64,000 nucleotides of DNA from Acarospora socialis. Taxonomy: Eukaryota > Ascomycota > Lecanoromycetes > Acarosporales > Acarosporaceae. Below the pieces are notes generated by a model. It saw only the letters and a list, made by a program, of their open reading frames with translations. It ran no database searches and was not told the origin of the DNA. The stretch spans positions 372,001 to 436,000 of the forward strand of contig JAMYGW020000003.1 of assembly GCA_025617375.2 (NCBI GenBank), written 5' to 3'. This document shows, in pieces, positions 1-12,830 of the stretch. Positions within the stretch are counted from its first letter, which is position 1, and each line of letters begins with the position of its first letter. A program made the translations under genes and the position numbers.

Positions 1-887
1 TACGAGTACGGATACAGCAATCCAGTAGATCACAACGTCCCTCCATCTCCTGCAACGCTGACAGTCTGCACTACAGTACCTTGTACCGTAGCAACTGAAG
101 GTTTATCTCTCGGTAGGCGCACAGTAGTCAGCTCGGATGTTCCATCAACTCCCGCGAGGGAAGGCTTTCTTTCCCCTGCATTAGCGAAAGCGTTGGTCCG
201 GTCCAGTGCCGTGGTCAAGACTCTGACTACCCACCCAGGTAGGTACCGGACAAAGCTTAGGTAGGGAGTTCGCGAAGTCATGTAACTGTACAAAGTACGC
301 TCCGTACTTACTTTAGCTAAAAGTGAGACCGTGGCCCCGAGAAAAAGAAAAGCTCGAGACCAACGCCAACGCCGGCATCGACGCCAACGCGAACGCGAAC
401 GCGCCCCCTTAGGTATGCACCCTGCACCTCTGACTCGCTTCCAGTAAATCCCCCCATTACTAAGTTATCGCGACCGGCCGGCATATCTTTGTGGCTTCTG
501 GAAGCTTTTGGCAGCTCTCTGAAGAAAAGTCGTGTTAATTTTCTTCGGCTTTCTTTTTCTCGCTGGAGACACGTTGTTGTCGGTCGCTTTCGAAATATCG
601 GAGTGGTGCGGCTCTCACATTCGTTGAATGTATTTCGGTCCTTATCTTCTGGGAGAGTCTGTCGTCCTGGGTTGCCAGCAGGGACTCGGCTGGTGCTGGG
701 TCTATAATTGTGGGTGGTGTCCCGGAGTGAGGGTGAGAGTAAGGCGAGGCGAGGCGAGAAATACAATTATATCGTCAATTGAGTTCCGTGACAATCCGAC
801 GGTCTTGATACGGGACAGGCGACCCATCTCGTGATCCACAAAACTGAGAGTACGGATTGGAGGGACGTCTCGAAGGAATTGGTGAGG
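1..887. other. intergenic, upstream of the Ras-like gene
   Basis: No supported gene. Short frames exist on both strands but lack recognisable domains. A GC-rich microsatellite-like stretch of repeated cgccaa/gaacgc hexamers lies at about 358-402. The stretch next to the gene (about 480-887) is probably the 5' regulatory region of the GTPase that starts at 888. Confidence 0.5.
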
Positions 888-1901
888 ATGGCGAGCGCAG
901 ATAGGATATCGATCACCGTATGCGGGGACGGGGGATGCGGTAAGTCCAGATTGATCACCCACTTGACAGCCCAAGACTCTACTACACCCGGGACAACATG
1001 TTAACGCCTTACCGCCAATACCAGGAAAATCATCTATCACATTACGGTTAGTACGCAGCGAATGGACACACGAGTAAGCCGAGCTCAACCGTCCAAATCT
1101 CAAACCCGTCAACTGACGACTCCCGTCCTCAGATACGACCCAACAATAGGTCCGCCCCTCACTCCTCCGCCAAAACCCCAACAGACAAACCACTAACTCC
1201 CCCCACAGAAGACTCCTACTCCGTAACCCGCGTCGTCGACGGCCTCACCTACCACCTCTCCCTAACCGACACGGCCGGGCAAGAAGAATACCGGGGCCTC
1301 TGGGCCTCGAGCAACCTGAAATCGGACGCCTTCCTGCTCGTGTACGACATCACCAACGCTTACTCGCTCGACACGCTCGAGCACTTCATGCAGATGATCG
1401 ACATGGAGAGCGAGCAGCGCATCGACGAGGGCGGCGTGCCGCCCGTCAAGATCGTCGCCGGCAACAAGTGCGATCTGAAGGAGGGCAGAGTCATCAGCAG
1501 CCGGCAGGGCTTGGAGTGGGCGCGGAAGAGAGGCTGCGGCTTCATGGAGACGAGCGCGAGGGAGATGGTCAACATCGAGGAGACGTTTGCGCGTATGTCG
1601 GACGTCCTCCCTGTCATCTATCCGAAAACACGAGCGCATGAGACTGACGAGTATGTGTTGTGTTGGGCAAATAGTGCTAGTACGAAGGGTGGTCGAAGCA
1701 CGACGGATACAAGCCTCCGGCGCCGTCTACTCGCAACCGCATCCCACCGCGCAGCAAATCCACACCTCGTCAAGGACGCAAAATATAACGCCCATGACGG
1801 AGAAACAGCAGCCGTTGGACAACTACGATCGCTCCAATCGCCCAGACGGCAGGGGAAGGACTGAAAAGGGTGGCTTCTGGGCGCGGTTGAGGTGCTGGTA
1901 G
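888..1901 (+). CDS. Ras-family small GTPase (5 exons)
   Basis: Exons 888-939, 1025-1073, 1133-1149, 1209-1592 and 1675-1901 give 242 residues. All G-domain motifs are visible: P-loop GDGGCGKS (13-20), effector loop YDPTIEDSY (35-43), DTAGQEEY (60-67, Gln64 matching Ras Gln61), NKCD (125-128) and ETSA (153-156). It should therefore bind and hydrolyse GTP and act as a membrane-linked signalling switch. The effector loop is Ras/Rap type, not Rho or Rab. The 17-base third exon (1133-1149) is needed to complete the effector loop. Odd points: Asp sits where Ras has Ala11 in the P-loop, and the protein ends in ...RLRCW, so there is no canonical CAAX box. The C-terminal 60 residues are polar and low in complexity. 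It resembles a Ras-like subfamily of filamentous ascomycetes that I cannot name, so no symbol is given. Confidence 0.9.
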
Positions 1902-3181
1902 GCGCTGCATGGTAGCGTTTTCTTGCGTGGTTTATTCACAGCCATCTCTCCGGCGCTACGAATCTCCCTTTCTGTCGGCACAAAAGCGTGGAGCGAGGTA
2001 CATAAGGGCATTTAGGGTATATACAGAAAGGTAGTGTAATCGTCGACAACCCATAATACTCATCCATTCGCGTTACGGCCGAACTTCCGCTCTCACTAAC
2101 AAGCCCCGTACGAGTACACATCCTCTTGTCTTCTTCTTCGCGGCAAGCGCAACGTCACCTATACCGTGCCCCTGACCGACACCACCGCCCTCGAAAGCCG
2201 AAACGAAAAAGAAACAAAGAACCATTCCCTCCTCATCATAACGATTCTCCTGCCATCGCAAGCCCAGTGCCCAGTCTCCGCGCTCGATCCTGGCGCCAGC
2301 CGTTCTATCTCAATTGATCCCCAGTCCATTCCATCCCCTCTCCTCTCATTCCCCTCCCCTCCCCCCAATCAATACAGACCTGCACCACCCTACCAACCGT
2401 CCATACAGTGTCGATGATCGATCGTCCGTCGCCACCGTCTCCGAACCATCTCCTCTCCGGCCCCAGTATTTTCTTTTTGCTTTTTTCTTTTCTGGGAAGA
2501 GAAGAGGAAGTGATGGAGCTTGATCAACTATTCATTTGCCCTCCCCTCCTTCTCATCCCTCCCCCCTTTCCCCTTCTCCGCATTGTCCCCTTCTCACCCC
2601 TTCCTTCCCAAAACACACATGCTCTACACATAGCCTAGACACCGTCCATGCCCGTCTATCCAACAACCCAGCGCCAAGCCTTCTCTGTTCTCGTCTCTTC
2701 TACTCGACATACAAGGCTCTCAAACTTCTGCTTCTTTTCGGACGCTTCTACGGTCCTGTTTGGATTTCGGAGATCTTTGCTGCGCGGGTTCTAGTCCTTG
2801 GTTTTTGGGTTGCTTTTGGTGTTGGGGATGGGAGTTGCTGACTGGGATTGAAGGAACGAAGGGGTGGTTAGGGTGTGGAGGTAGGGGTAAAGAGTGGAAT
2901 GGAGTGTGTGTGGGAGGTGCCAGAGTTGGAGGGTGGTGACGGAATGGGTTGCGAACGGGGGGGAGCATGTAGTGAGGGGAGCGAGGCCTTTTTTGCTGAC
3001 GATCTTGTTTCGCCCAGCCCGGCTTTGGAACTAGTCAAAGGAGTATCCATCAGGATCGAGGCGTGGCAGGAGCGGCGCGGAATGCAGATTGGTGATGGTA
3101 GGTTTAGCTTCACGGTCATGGTTATGTCCGCAGAGACACCGGTCCAGCAAGGCGTGAACGGAGAGTGGGTGAGTGGTGTAC
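1902..3181. other. intergenic between convergent genes, pyrimidine-rich
   Basis: This gap lies between two converging genes, so it should hold 3' ends rather than promoters. Yet 2320-2640 is a long, strongly C/T-rich tract on the + strand, which is typical of fungal core promoters. Frames at 2720-3246 are low in complexity and show no domain. I see no gene I can support; a short or non-coding transcript is possible. Confidence 0.4.
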
Positions 3182-5211
<2,030 letters not shown>

Positions 5212-5489
5212 GGTGGGGTGAAGAGGGGGTGGTGGTGGTGGTGAGGTGAACAAACGATGGGGGGCAGTGGGATGTGGGATGTGAGGTTTTGGGGAGTGCG
5301 GGAGGGGGGTGGTGGAGAGGGGAGTGGGTTGTAGTGGGGATTGGTGGGGGTATGGGTAAGGGTACGTCAGGCGTTTGATACCTGGGTAGTGAGGTGGTTA
5401 CCTTATGCAGGGTCCAGGCTAGTGGCTGACTAAATAAGGCCGCCTGCCCATGCCTTGAACCGGGGGGCCCCCTAGATCAACACTTCTTT

Positions 5490-5882
5490 ACTCTGCCTCG
5501 ACACACACCACCCTTATGCTGCGTCAACACAACCTCAAACTGAGTCGTCATTTTTAGATCTTTCATGTCTAAAACCACACCTAAATGCATGCCTAAACAC
5601 ATGTCTAAAAACATGCGTAAAATCATACATAAACTCATGTTGGCTTTACATCTTGACAGCATTAGATGGAATCTTCTACATGTGTAAATGAGATGAGTTG
5701 AATACAAGATTTTATGCGACTCTTAGTGACGTTTGACAAGACTTCTAAGTGCTCTTCAGACACAAGTCCAGGTGTTAGATGTGAGTTAGGTGTGGTTTTA
5801 GGCATGGAAGATCTGAAAGGACTACTCAGTTTGAGGTGGTGTTGATGCGGTGGTGTTGGGCTAGGGGCTGTTGTCGAGGCTA
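5490..5882. repeat. diverged inverted repeat (MITE-like or hairpin-forming)
   Basis: The left arm, about 5490-5605, reads like the reverse complement of the right arm, about 5765-5882. Shared blocks include cctcaaactgag, agatctt and ctaaaaccacaccta. The arms are about 100 bases with a spacer of about 160 bases. Several mismatches are T in the left arm where the reverse-complemented right arm has C, as expected from C-to-T decay such as RIP. No transposase is present. It could be a short non-autonomous element or a hairpin-forming locus. Confidence 0.6.
5564..5635. repeat. six-copy 12-base tandem repeat
   Basis: Six consecutive 12-base units: catgtctaaaac, cacacctaaatg, catgcctaaaca, catgtctaaaaa, catgcgtaaaat and catacataaact. 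They vary around the consensus catgcctaaaca. The array sits at the inner end of the left arm of the inverted repeat. Most differences between units are C/T or G/A changes. Confidence 0.8.
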
Positions 5883-6793
5883 GCAGTCTCAAGCTCTAGG
5901 CACGACTTGGGCACATTATGATTTGTATGACTCCAGCTCAAGTCTTCGGTGTGAATAAACAACAAAAGTCTTGACTCTTTCTTCAAGCTCAACACTATAC
6001 CTCTATTTACTTTGTGCTGCCATTGCCCAAGCCCCATGCCTCAAGACCACCTTGAAAACTAGGCGTGACTCAAGCCTCAACGCAGACCTGATTATCGTCG
6101 TGAGTCTAGTTGTGTTACGGTTTGGTGCATGAACTTATCGAAACTATTTTAGGCAATGGTCTTAGGCCTGAATTTAAACTACAGTACAGTAGGTATGAGC
6201 TCGAAGCCCGAACATAAATGTGGTCCGCTCGGTCTTAAGCTTAGCCCTTTGGTAGGCATGACCTCAGAGCGTGCAGCTAAGCATAAACCTCCGTGTGAGT
6301 TCGATCCCTATTCTCGTCAACAAAATGTCCTTTTTACAGACGAAATTTCATTGTAAATCATGTCTAAGTTACTGTCTAAGTCCACACTGAAAATCAATCA
6401 CCAGAGAGATGTTTGTGATTCTTTAATGTCACATTCGTTTGATATACATATGTAGAGATCGATTACGGGGTACAGTACATAGTAGTCGCGAACCCATTTC
6501 GCAATTCGAGGCCTCCCGAAGCAACATTGTGTCTCTGATAGGCACACAGTAAAGCCTGTTTTCACTGTGTAGTGATCTCGACCACTTTAGCACCGATACT
6601 CTTACGATTACAGTATACCTCTGCAAAGCAACTTGGATAGTTACAAGGTCTTGCATTATATACATTCCCTCGCTGTTCAGACGGCAGAACAGCACTCAAA
6701 TCAGTCCCGAAACAGGACGAACACCGCAAGCCCAAAAACCCCTCCGAACCCTCCACCGAAAGCCTCGACTCTCCAAACCAAAGGGCCGCACAC

Positions 6794-8306
6794 TCACTCC
6801 TTCCAAGTCAGATACACATTCCTCGCCCCCCAGACCTCCCCCTTCCTCAACAGACACATCCCCCTCCACTCCTCCCTGCCCGCACAGTTGACGTACCGAC
6901 TCGGCTCGACACAGAGTCCCGACCTGGGCCCCCTTTTGGGAACCTTCTGGCCGTCCTCGGTCGTCAGTTCGGGCACGTCGATGTACTTGCCCGTGTAGAA
7001 TTGAAAGGCCGGCTCGGTGCTCTGGACTTCGAGATGGAGGTGGGTGGAGGGGTGGTAGAGGGTTGCGAGGGTGCGGAGGGGGAGGGGGCGGGTGTCCAGG
7101 GGGATGGCGGTGGGGTCTGGGTTCATGAGGAAGCAGTCGTCGAGGTCGGGGTCGGAGGGGCCGAGGGTGAAGGGGGTGTTGGGCTTAATGGAGGGGTAGG
7201 GCTCAATGGAGCCGGTGGGGATGCCGGTGGAGTCAAGGGGGAGGTAGGTGTTTGTACCGAGGGTGACGATGGTGCCTTCGATTGTGGTGGAGGTGGGGTT
7301 GAGGTGGAAGTAACTGTTCATTTCGTTGCTCGTTAGCCTGTCATCGACCTAGGTATGCATAACAGTGAAGAACGTCTATAAGAACATCACGTGGAAACCA
7401 TGGCGGTTAGGGCGCTTGGTGACCTGCGCGCTTGCCTGACTCCGAACCTTCCTTCTCGACACCTTCAGGCATCGAGCTGTCCATTATGCGGTTTATCAGG
7501 CTTCTGATCGGACCGGGTTTCCGTCCGAGCTTGAGGTCACACTGAAGCCGTTTGGTGACCGTGGGCCTGGCTTTGGGGCTGAGTCGCTTCTAAAACTTAT
7601 CACGCCCCGGGAGAGGGGTACTCGACAAACCTGTTAGATCAGGGCACTCAAAGGCCCGGCCTCTCACGGCGGCTACGGATAAAATCTCCGATCCAGCGTG
7701 GGGTGACCCAAGTGATATGACATTTCTGTGGTGTTGAGACATTGGAGATGTAGAGGCTCACCTGTGATTGGTCACTCCAACAACGGTCTCCTCGACCTCA
7801 TCGCCTACCAGTTCGACTTCATACTCCACGGACAAGACCGTCTTCTCGCCGTCTTTTCCCGCCGCGTACCACACCCGACATTCGACGGTCCCGGGATATC
7901 CTTCCTCGCCATCTTTACTCACATACCTAAACTCCAGCGCCTGCTTCCCAGCTCTGTCCACGGTCTTGGGGCCGTCGAAAATACGTTTTCCCCATCCCTT
8001 CTCCCCGCCGTGTAGGCTGTTGGGCCCGTTGTTGATCGGTAAGTGATACTCCTTCCCACCATTGAGATTCGACAGTAGACCGTCCTTGATCCGGTTGGTG
8101 GTGCGACCGATGGTCTCCCCGAAGTAGGGGGTGTTGTGGGAGGCGTAGAGGTCCGCGGTCGGGAAGCCTTGGACAATGTTGATGCCCGCAACTTGGAACT
8201 CTTGAATTAGAGCCCCTTGGGGTAAGAAGGTGAAAGCCGATTCCGCGACGGATGGCTTGACGGTCGACTCGGCGTGCGGCGAGGAGGGATTGTCGGACGA
8301 GGTCAT
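6794..8306 (-). CDS. aldose 1-epimerase (galactose mutarotase family)
   Basis: Two exons, 8306-7762 and 7313-6794, give 354 residues. The family interconverts alpha and beta anomers of aldoses such as glucose and galactose, in the cytosol. Landmarks in order: GETIGRTTNRIKDG, INNGPNSLHGGEKGWGKR with the conserved NSLHGG, the catalytic-His region TNHSYFHLN across the splice site, a GSIEPYPSIKPNTPF-type segment, DDCF, LEVQSTEPAFQFYTG, and the catalytic-Glu motif GLCVEPSRY near the C terminus. No signal peptide is seen. The intron is 448 bases, long for this genome, and splits the Ser codon directly after the catalytic His. The upstream region 8307-9687 is shared with nothing on its left side. 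Confidence 0.92.
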
Positions 8307-9687
8307 TGCAGTAAGGTATCGGCCAGGCGGATTCGCGATAGGAGAAGTTCGGGTCGGCAGATCAGAAGTGAGGATGAACCTGACTACTGGATCGGGTTTG
8401 ACGGGTTCGACGTGATCCTTGATCAGGCAACCACAACGGAGGCGGGGCTATGCCAATTAACCATCGTCAGTCAACAGTAGAGTATGAATCAAACCATCAA
8501 ATAATTAGAGACATTTCGTACTGTAGGAATATATGATAGATCAGCTGGAACGGCGCAAAACACTTTTGGGGTAAGGCCAGGTAGGATGGTGGGGAAATAA
8601 GGTTGAACGTTGGATTTTGAAAGCAGCGGTTTGCTTTAGGGTATAACTAGCGATACCCGCAAAGAGTCACTTGCAGGATGTCTCGTGCAGGAGAGGTTCT
8701 AATTCAGGAACATTACTGAGATGATTGGCTGTAGTCGACCAGGCTCAGGTTATTTCTTCTGCTTGCAGTGCATTAACCCTCTGGACAGCAGCCACCACGA
8801 TAGCCCTGGTTGCCAAGACAAGTTGGCACGTGCTTATCAGTAACACTCAGGAGAGGTAAGCTGCGTCTGAAGCCAAACTTTAAGGTAGAGGAAATGCAGT
8901 CACTCTGCTCGCTTATGTGTGTGTGACCTGGACACCTTTCCCAGCCCTGCACCCTGCAATCCTGTAATGGCATACCTATCTAAGCTAAAGGTCGAATAGT
9001 AACACGGTCAACGTCATTCCTCAACGGGTTCTGTTTTCCCGATACCGGAGAAGATGACTTGATTGGTCATTCCGAGGAAGAGTGTCTCCGGCTGACATTA
9101 ATAATATCCGTCACGGTGTACGAAGTACGGGACTATGCGAACGGGAATGACAGTCACACGCAGCCTGCAGCTACCTTACCTTCGACCGCCCAAGCTCGGG
9201 CCACGGTCGTCCGCCACCGGATAACCGAAGGTACTTTAGCTAGGTACGTCGTACTGGGGGTACGAAGTACTTTGAGCTTGTTTTCTTCGTGAGGTACCTC
9301 AGGTAGACTTTCAAGCGCATTGCTTATTCACGAATCGCTGTCTGTATCTCAATCGAGTATCCAGCGGCTATGAATCGGTAAGGGCCTATGGGTTGTCAAG
9401 CGTGCCGAAAACATGACGACACCCGCTCGCCCAACTGGAGTCGATGGAAGCAGAGGCATATGCTGCTTGGGCAAGTAAACAAGAAAAAGAAAACTGGCTA
9501 CTAAGCAGGAATATACTCCGACGCCACCCGATGCGGTAATAGACATTATTCATTCCAGCTGTGTCACGGAGCACAGCTACTCAGTCTAAAGATCCCACTT
9601 TCCGGTCCTGCCCCGGGCTGGTCAGATTGTGCCGTTGGTCCAATCTGTTCGTCACGCTGTGCGTGTGGAACATGGAGGGTCAGGCAG
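8307..9687. other. intergenic, no gene seen
   Basis: This gap is upstream of the aldose epimerase and downstream of the Zn2Cys6 regulator. Only short frames without recognisable content occur. Around 9115-9300 there are several short GTAC-centred palindromes (gtacgaagtac twice, aggtacct), a sequence style that recurs in other gaps of this window. Confidence 0.5.
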
Positions 9688-10709
9688 TCACGCCATGATC
9701 GTGGGGTTGAGGAAGACGCTGAAGTCGTCTTCGTTCCACTCCGGTGCTGCCATCCGGGGGTGGATGGTGTTCAGTGCCATCATTTGCCGGTGACAATCTC
9801 CGGACATGCCCTGGCAGACTGTTGGCACCTCGAGTTGTTGGATGAGGTGCATGTTCTCTTCGTAGATGACTGGCGCAGTCCAAGTCTGAGCCGGCAGAGT
9901 GGTGGGGTTCATAGCTGTGTGGATGTCCGCCGGTGTGGTTCGAGCCTGAGGCATGGGGGTGTTCGCAGGCGTTGTTAGTGATGTACGGACTGAACGTGGA
10001 TACGGGCTTTGCATGGGAGGCGTAGGTGGCAGTTGAGTCAAGGAGAAAGGGTCGTGAAAGAACGGCGGCTTCGGAGATGAAAACTCAAGGAAGGGTGTTG
10101 GCGTCTGTCCGTGCTCCGAGTCGGAGTCGGCAGATTCTTGTCGCTGGGTGAAACCGGATCCGTCCTCGATCAACCTCTGCTGCAACATGTCCACGTCTTC
10201 CTCGAAAGTCTCCAGTTCACCACGTCCGTCCGAATTGAGCGCGCCGAGTCGCTCGAGGATGTCGTGCGTTAGAGGATGGCCACTTCCTGAGTCCTGTAAC
10301 GGTGATCCCAACCAGCCGTGGCCGGTTTGGGTGCGTCTGTAAAGCTCCCGCAGGCCGTTGACAAGCTTTGCCTGTTGCTGTTCGAGCAGCTCGACATAAC
10401 TAGACCGCGTTAGTACGTTCTGGTGAAACAAGGGCATCTGTGACCAAGCCTACCCTTTTGGGTACACCTTGTCGTGCGGCTTCTTCCGTTCCCCGAAGAC
10501 ACAGATGGCATTGTCGGTCCTACATCGACCGCAAGGACTAGCCCCATCACACTGGCAGCGTGATGAGCTGCCGCAGCCAGGCTCGATCAAAGTTCACATA
10601 CCTTGGACTTCTTCAGTCGGCAGCGATCGCACGCTTTGCAGACTCTTTTCCGAAGACCACTGTCCATTGATGTGTCGAGAGGTGACGTGACTTGTTGCGG
10701 CAACCTCAT
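9688..10709 (-). CDS. Zn(II)2Cys6 transcription factor, small
   Basis: Exons 10709-10602, 10551-10454 and 10399-9688 give 305 residues. The spliced N terminus forms a complete Gal4-type binuclear cluster, C-x2-C-x6-C-x6-C-x2-C-x6-C, read as CKACDRCRLKKSK then CDGASPCGRCRTDNAIC. The exon 1/2 junction falls just before the fourth Cys. A KKPHDKVYPKGYVELLEQQQ segment follows, the usual linker plus short dimerisation helix. The rest is Pro/Ser/Thr-rich with acidic patches (EEDVDML, PEWNEDDF), likely an activation region. No fungal middle-homology domain is present, so it is short for its class. The start at 10709 is the first ATG; a second at about 10667 would also keep the cluster. Likely nuclear. 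Linker features recall developmental C6 factors of the Fluffy kind, but this is only an impression. Confidence 0.9.
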
Positions 10710-12830
10710 GGCAACCTTGGTGCAGCTATGCGTAATGATGAGATCAGTGTAGTACGGATAGATACTGAGTGGAACTTTTTTTCATGGGTAGGTCCAAGCT
10801 GACATTATCGATACTCCTCAAATGGTGTAACTGGAGGGGGACAGGGTAATGATATAGTCAGTCAGACGGGAAGGGTAGAGGGGCTGCGGTGCATGGTGTT
10901 AGATATCAGAATGGACTGTGCAAGAGAGATATTAAACACAGGGAGTAGCATGAGATCAGTCGAGGTAACAATGGAGGTCAAGAATGTGCCGAGCAATTAG
11001 GTTCGGGTCTGTTGAGTTGAGTGGACCAGGTTGGAGCGTTTGGTGAGCATACCAGGTAGGATCATGATCGAATAGTTTCCTTCGAACGAGTCGTGCGCGG
11101 CCGCTTGTGTGATACCATAAGGGTTAGTTCAGGCATGGAAGCAAGCCAAACTTCCTAACCTCTCCGACTCTCCGAGTTACCGTACCGCACCGGTGAAGTG
11201 GTTGAGAAGGCCAAGAGTAGCGACAATAATAAAGTAGAATGATATTAATATCTGACTCGTAATTCGTAACAGGCAACAATATCTAAGGTACATGTACCTA
11301 GCTGGCCGAGGTACTTGAGATCGATAAGTCGTCAGGGCTCTCGAACTCCGTTGATTCAAGTTCAAGGTAGATACGATAGACTGTCGATGTAGCATGCGGT
11401 GACTAAGGTACCTTAGGTACGATACCTTACTGTGACAGTTGTAGGTACAAGGACCTTCTGATTTGGACGTTGGTTCATCTCAGCTTTTGTGTCCGTCGTA
11501 CTTGAGTTTCAATTGTCAATAGGTAAATATCATTATTTTGTCCTCACACCACTCCCACAATTGACGTGATGTTGATCTGAACGGCCGACAGGGATTGTAC
11601 CTGGTAGGTAGGCGCATCTAGCCGCGGTCTAACTAGAAGTGCACGGGTGGTGGTGTTGCCTCGCATGTGCTTGATCGGACCGTTTCATTAACTTTGACAT
11701 GCAGTTGGTTGGTCGGAGTCAGTGGATTTTGATATGGTTCATGCTTCTGAACCCCCCCGCTTCATTGAGGTGAATATGGTGCCATTTATAATCATGGCCT
11801 TGAGGAGAAATTATCATTAGCCGTAGAAGTTTGGAACGGAAGGATAAATGTAAAGTATCAGGCATATGTAGACTAAGGTACCTTGATGTATAGAGCACGA
11901 TGATGTGACTCGCCCCCTCAGTTATTTTGATGTCGAATGGACTTAACTTTTGCTGCCGAAATACGCGGCAGCTGCACGGGAAGTCCGCAGCTTCGTACTG
12001 CCGGCGCCTCGCCCCGGAGATATGCAACCCCTGCGTCTGCTTTGTACAACGTACAGCAGTCGATTTTATGCCATCCCCCACGATTGTGTCAGGTGGGGTT
12101 CTTGCTGACGTGGGTTTGTGCGAGTGAACCTGCCAGCACACATTGGAATGCTGTATCGCAGAACTTCCAAGTCGATCAGGATCAGGTGTTGAGGTAAGAC
12201 TGCTCCTGCGAGCTGACGAGGGTAAATTGCACGTCATTAGCATGAGCGGCTGGATAGATGGTCATACGATGGTGGATTGGTGGGGGCCAAGATGTTGCAA
12301 TGCGACATACCTTAAGAGGACTTGACACGCAGCACGCATGCTGCAGTGATCCCCACTCAGCTCGGACCGGACCGGGTGATTTCTCGGCAGAGCTTTGACG
12401 GGTTGGTGGAACAACATAGCGAGCTTGATACCCTCATATTTCCTGTTGTAGTCTTCTCTAGAAGCAGTAAGTCCTCGCCTCCACTGCAGTGTTGGGTAAG
12501 CCAGGATTGACCTACATTAGACCTCCCATTAACTCCTCACCAAACCTACCTATCCAAGAGAGCCTCACCCACACCCAATGCTGACGGCAGCAGATCTGAC
12601 AAACCACCCTGGGATTGATGACCTAAGCCATCAGATGGCTGACAACGCTACTAGGTTCACTCGGCCTTCGGTTGACAACGAAGCAAGGAACGAATGGAAG
12701 AGGTACAATAGGCCAAAAGTTCCGGTAAGGTTCGTTCAGTAGGCGGTACTGTTAGAGACCAAGGCGACATGAGTAGAAAGCATGGCAAAGTCGTCCCAGG
12801 AGCCATACAGGAGTGTATGGACGTGACCCC
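10710..12830. promoter_or_regulatory. long upstream region of the Zn2Cys6 gene
   Basis: About 2.1 kb without a supported gene, upstream of the regulator at 9688-10709 and ending at the 3' end of DNA ligase. It contains a perfect 14-base palindrome ctaaggtaccttag (11403-11416) and a second ctaaggtacctt (11873-11884). The largest frame (minus, 11719-12243) has no recognisable domain and is judged spurious. Long upstream regions are common for developmental regulators in filamentous fungi. Confidence 0.4.

Larger units (their letters stand above)
5212..6793. other. intergenic, repeat-derived
   Basis: No supported gene. The left part (5212-5450) is G-rich and is the upstream region of the phosphoribosyltransferase gene. 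The region 5490-5882 holds an inverted repeat and a tandem array, listed separately. The remainder to about 6420 is AT-richer, with recurrent taagc/ctaag words and no open gene, and looks like degraded repeat sequence. Confidence 0.5.

Noticed and set aside
30-293. 87-codon minus frame at the window's left edge
   Set aside because: No domain or splice context; it could be the end of a gene outside the window, but nothing supports it.
11719-12243. 174-codon minus-strand frame in the regulator's upstream region
   Set aside because: No recognisable motif, irregular composition, no supporting splice or promoter context.
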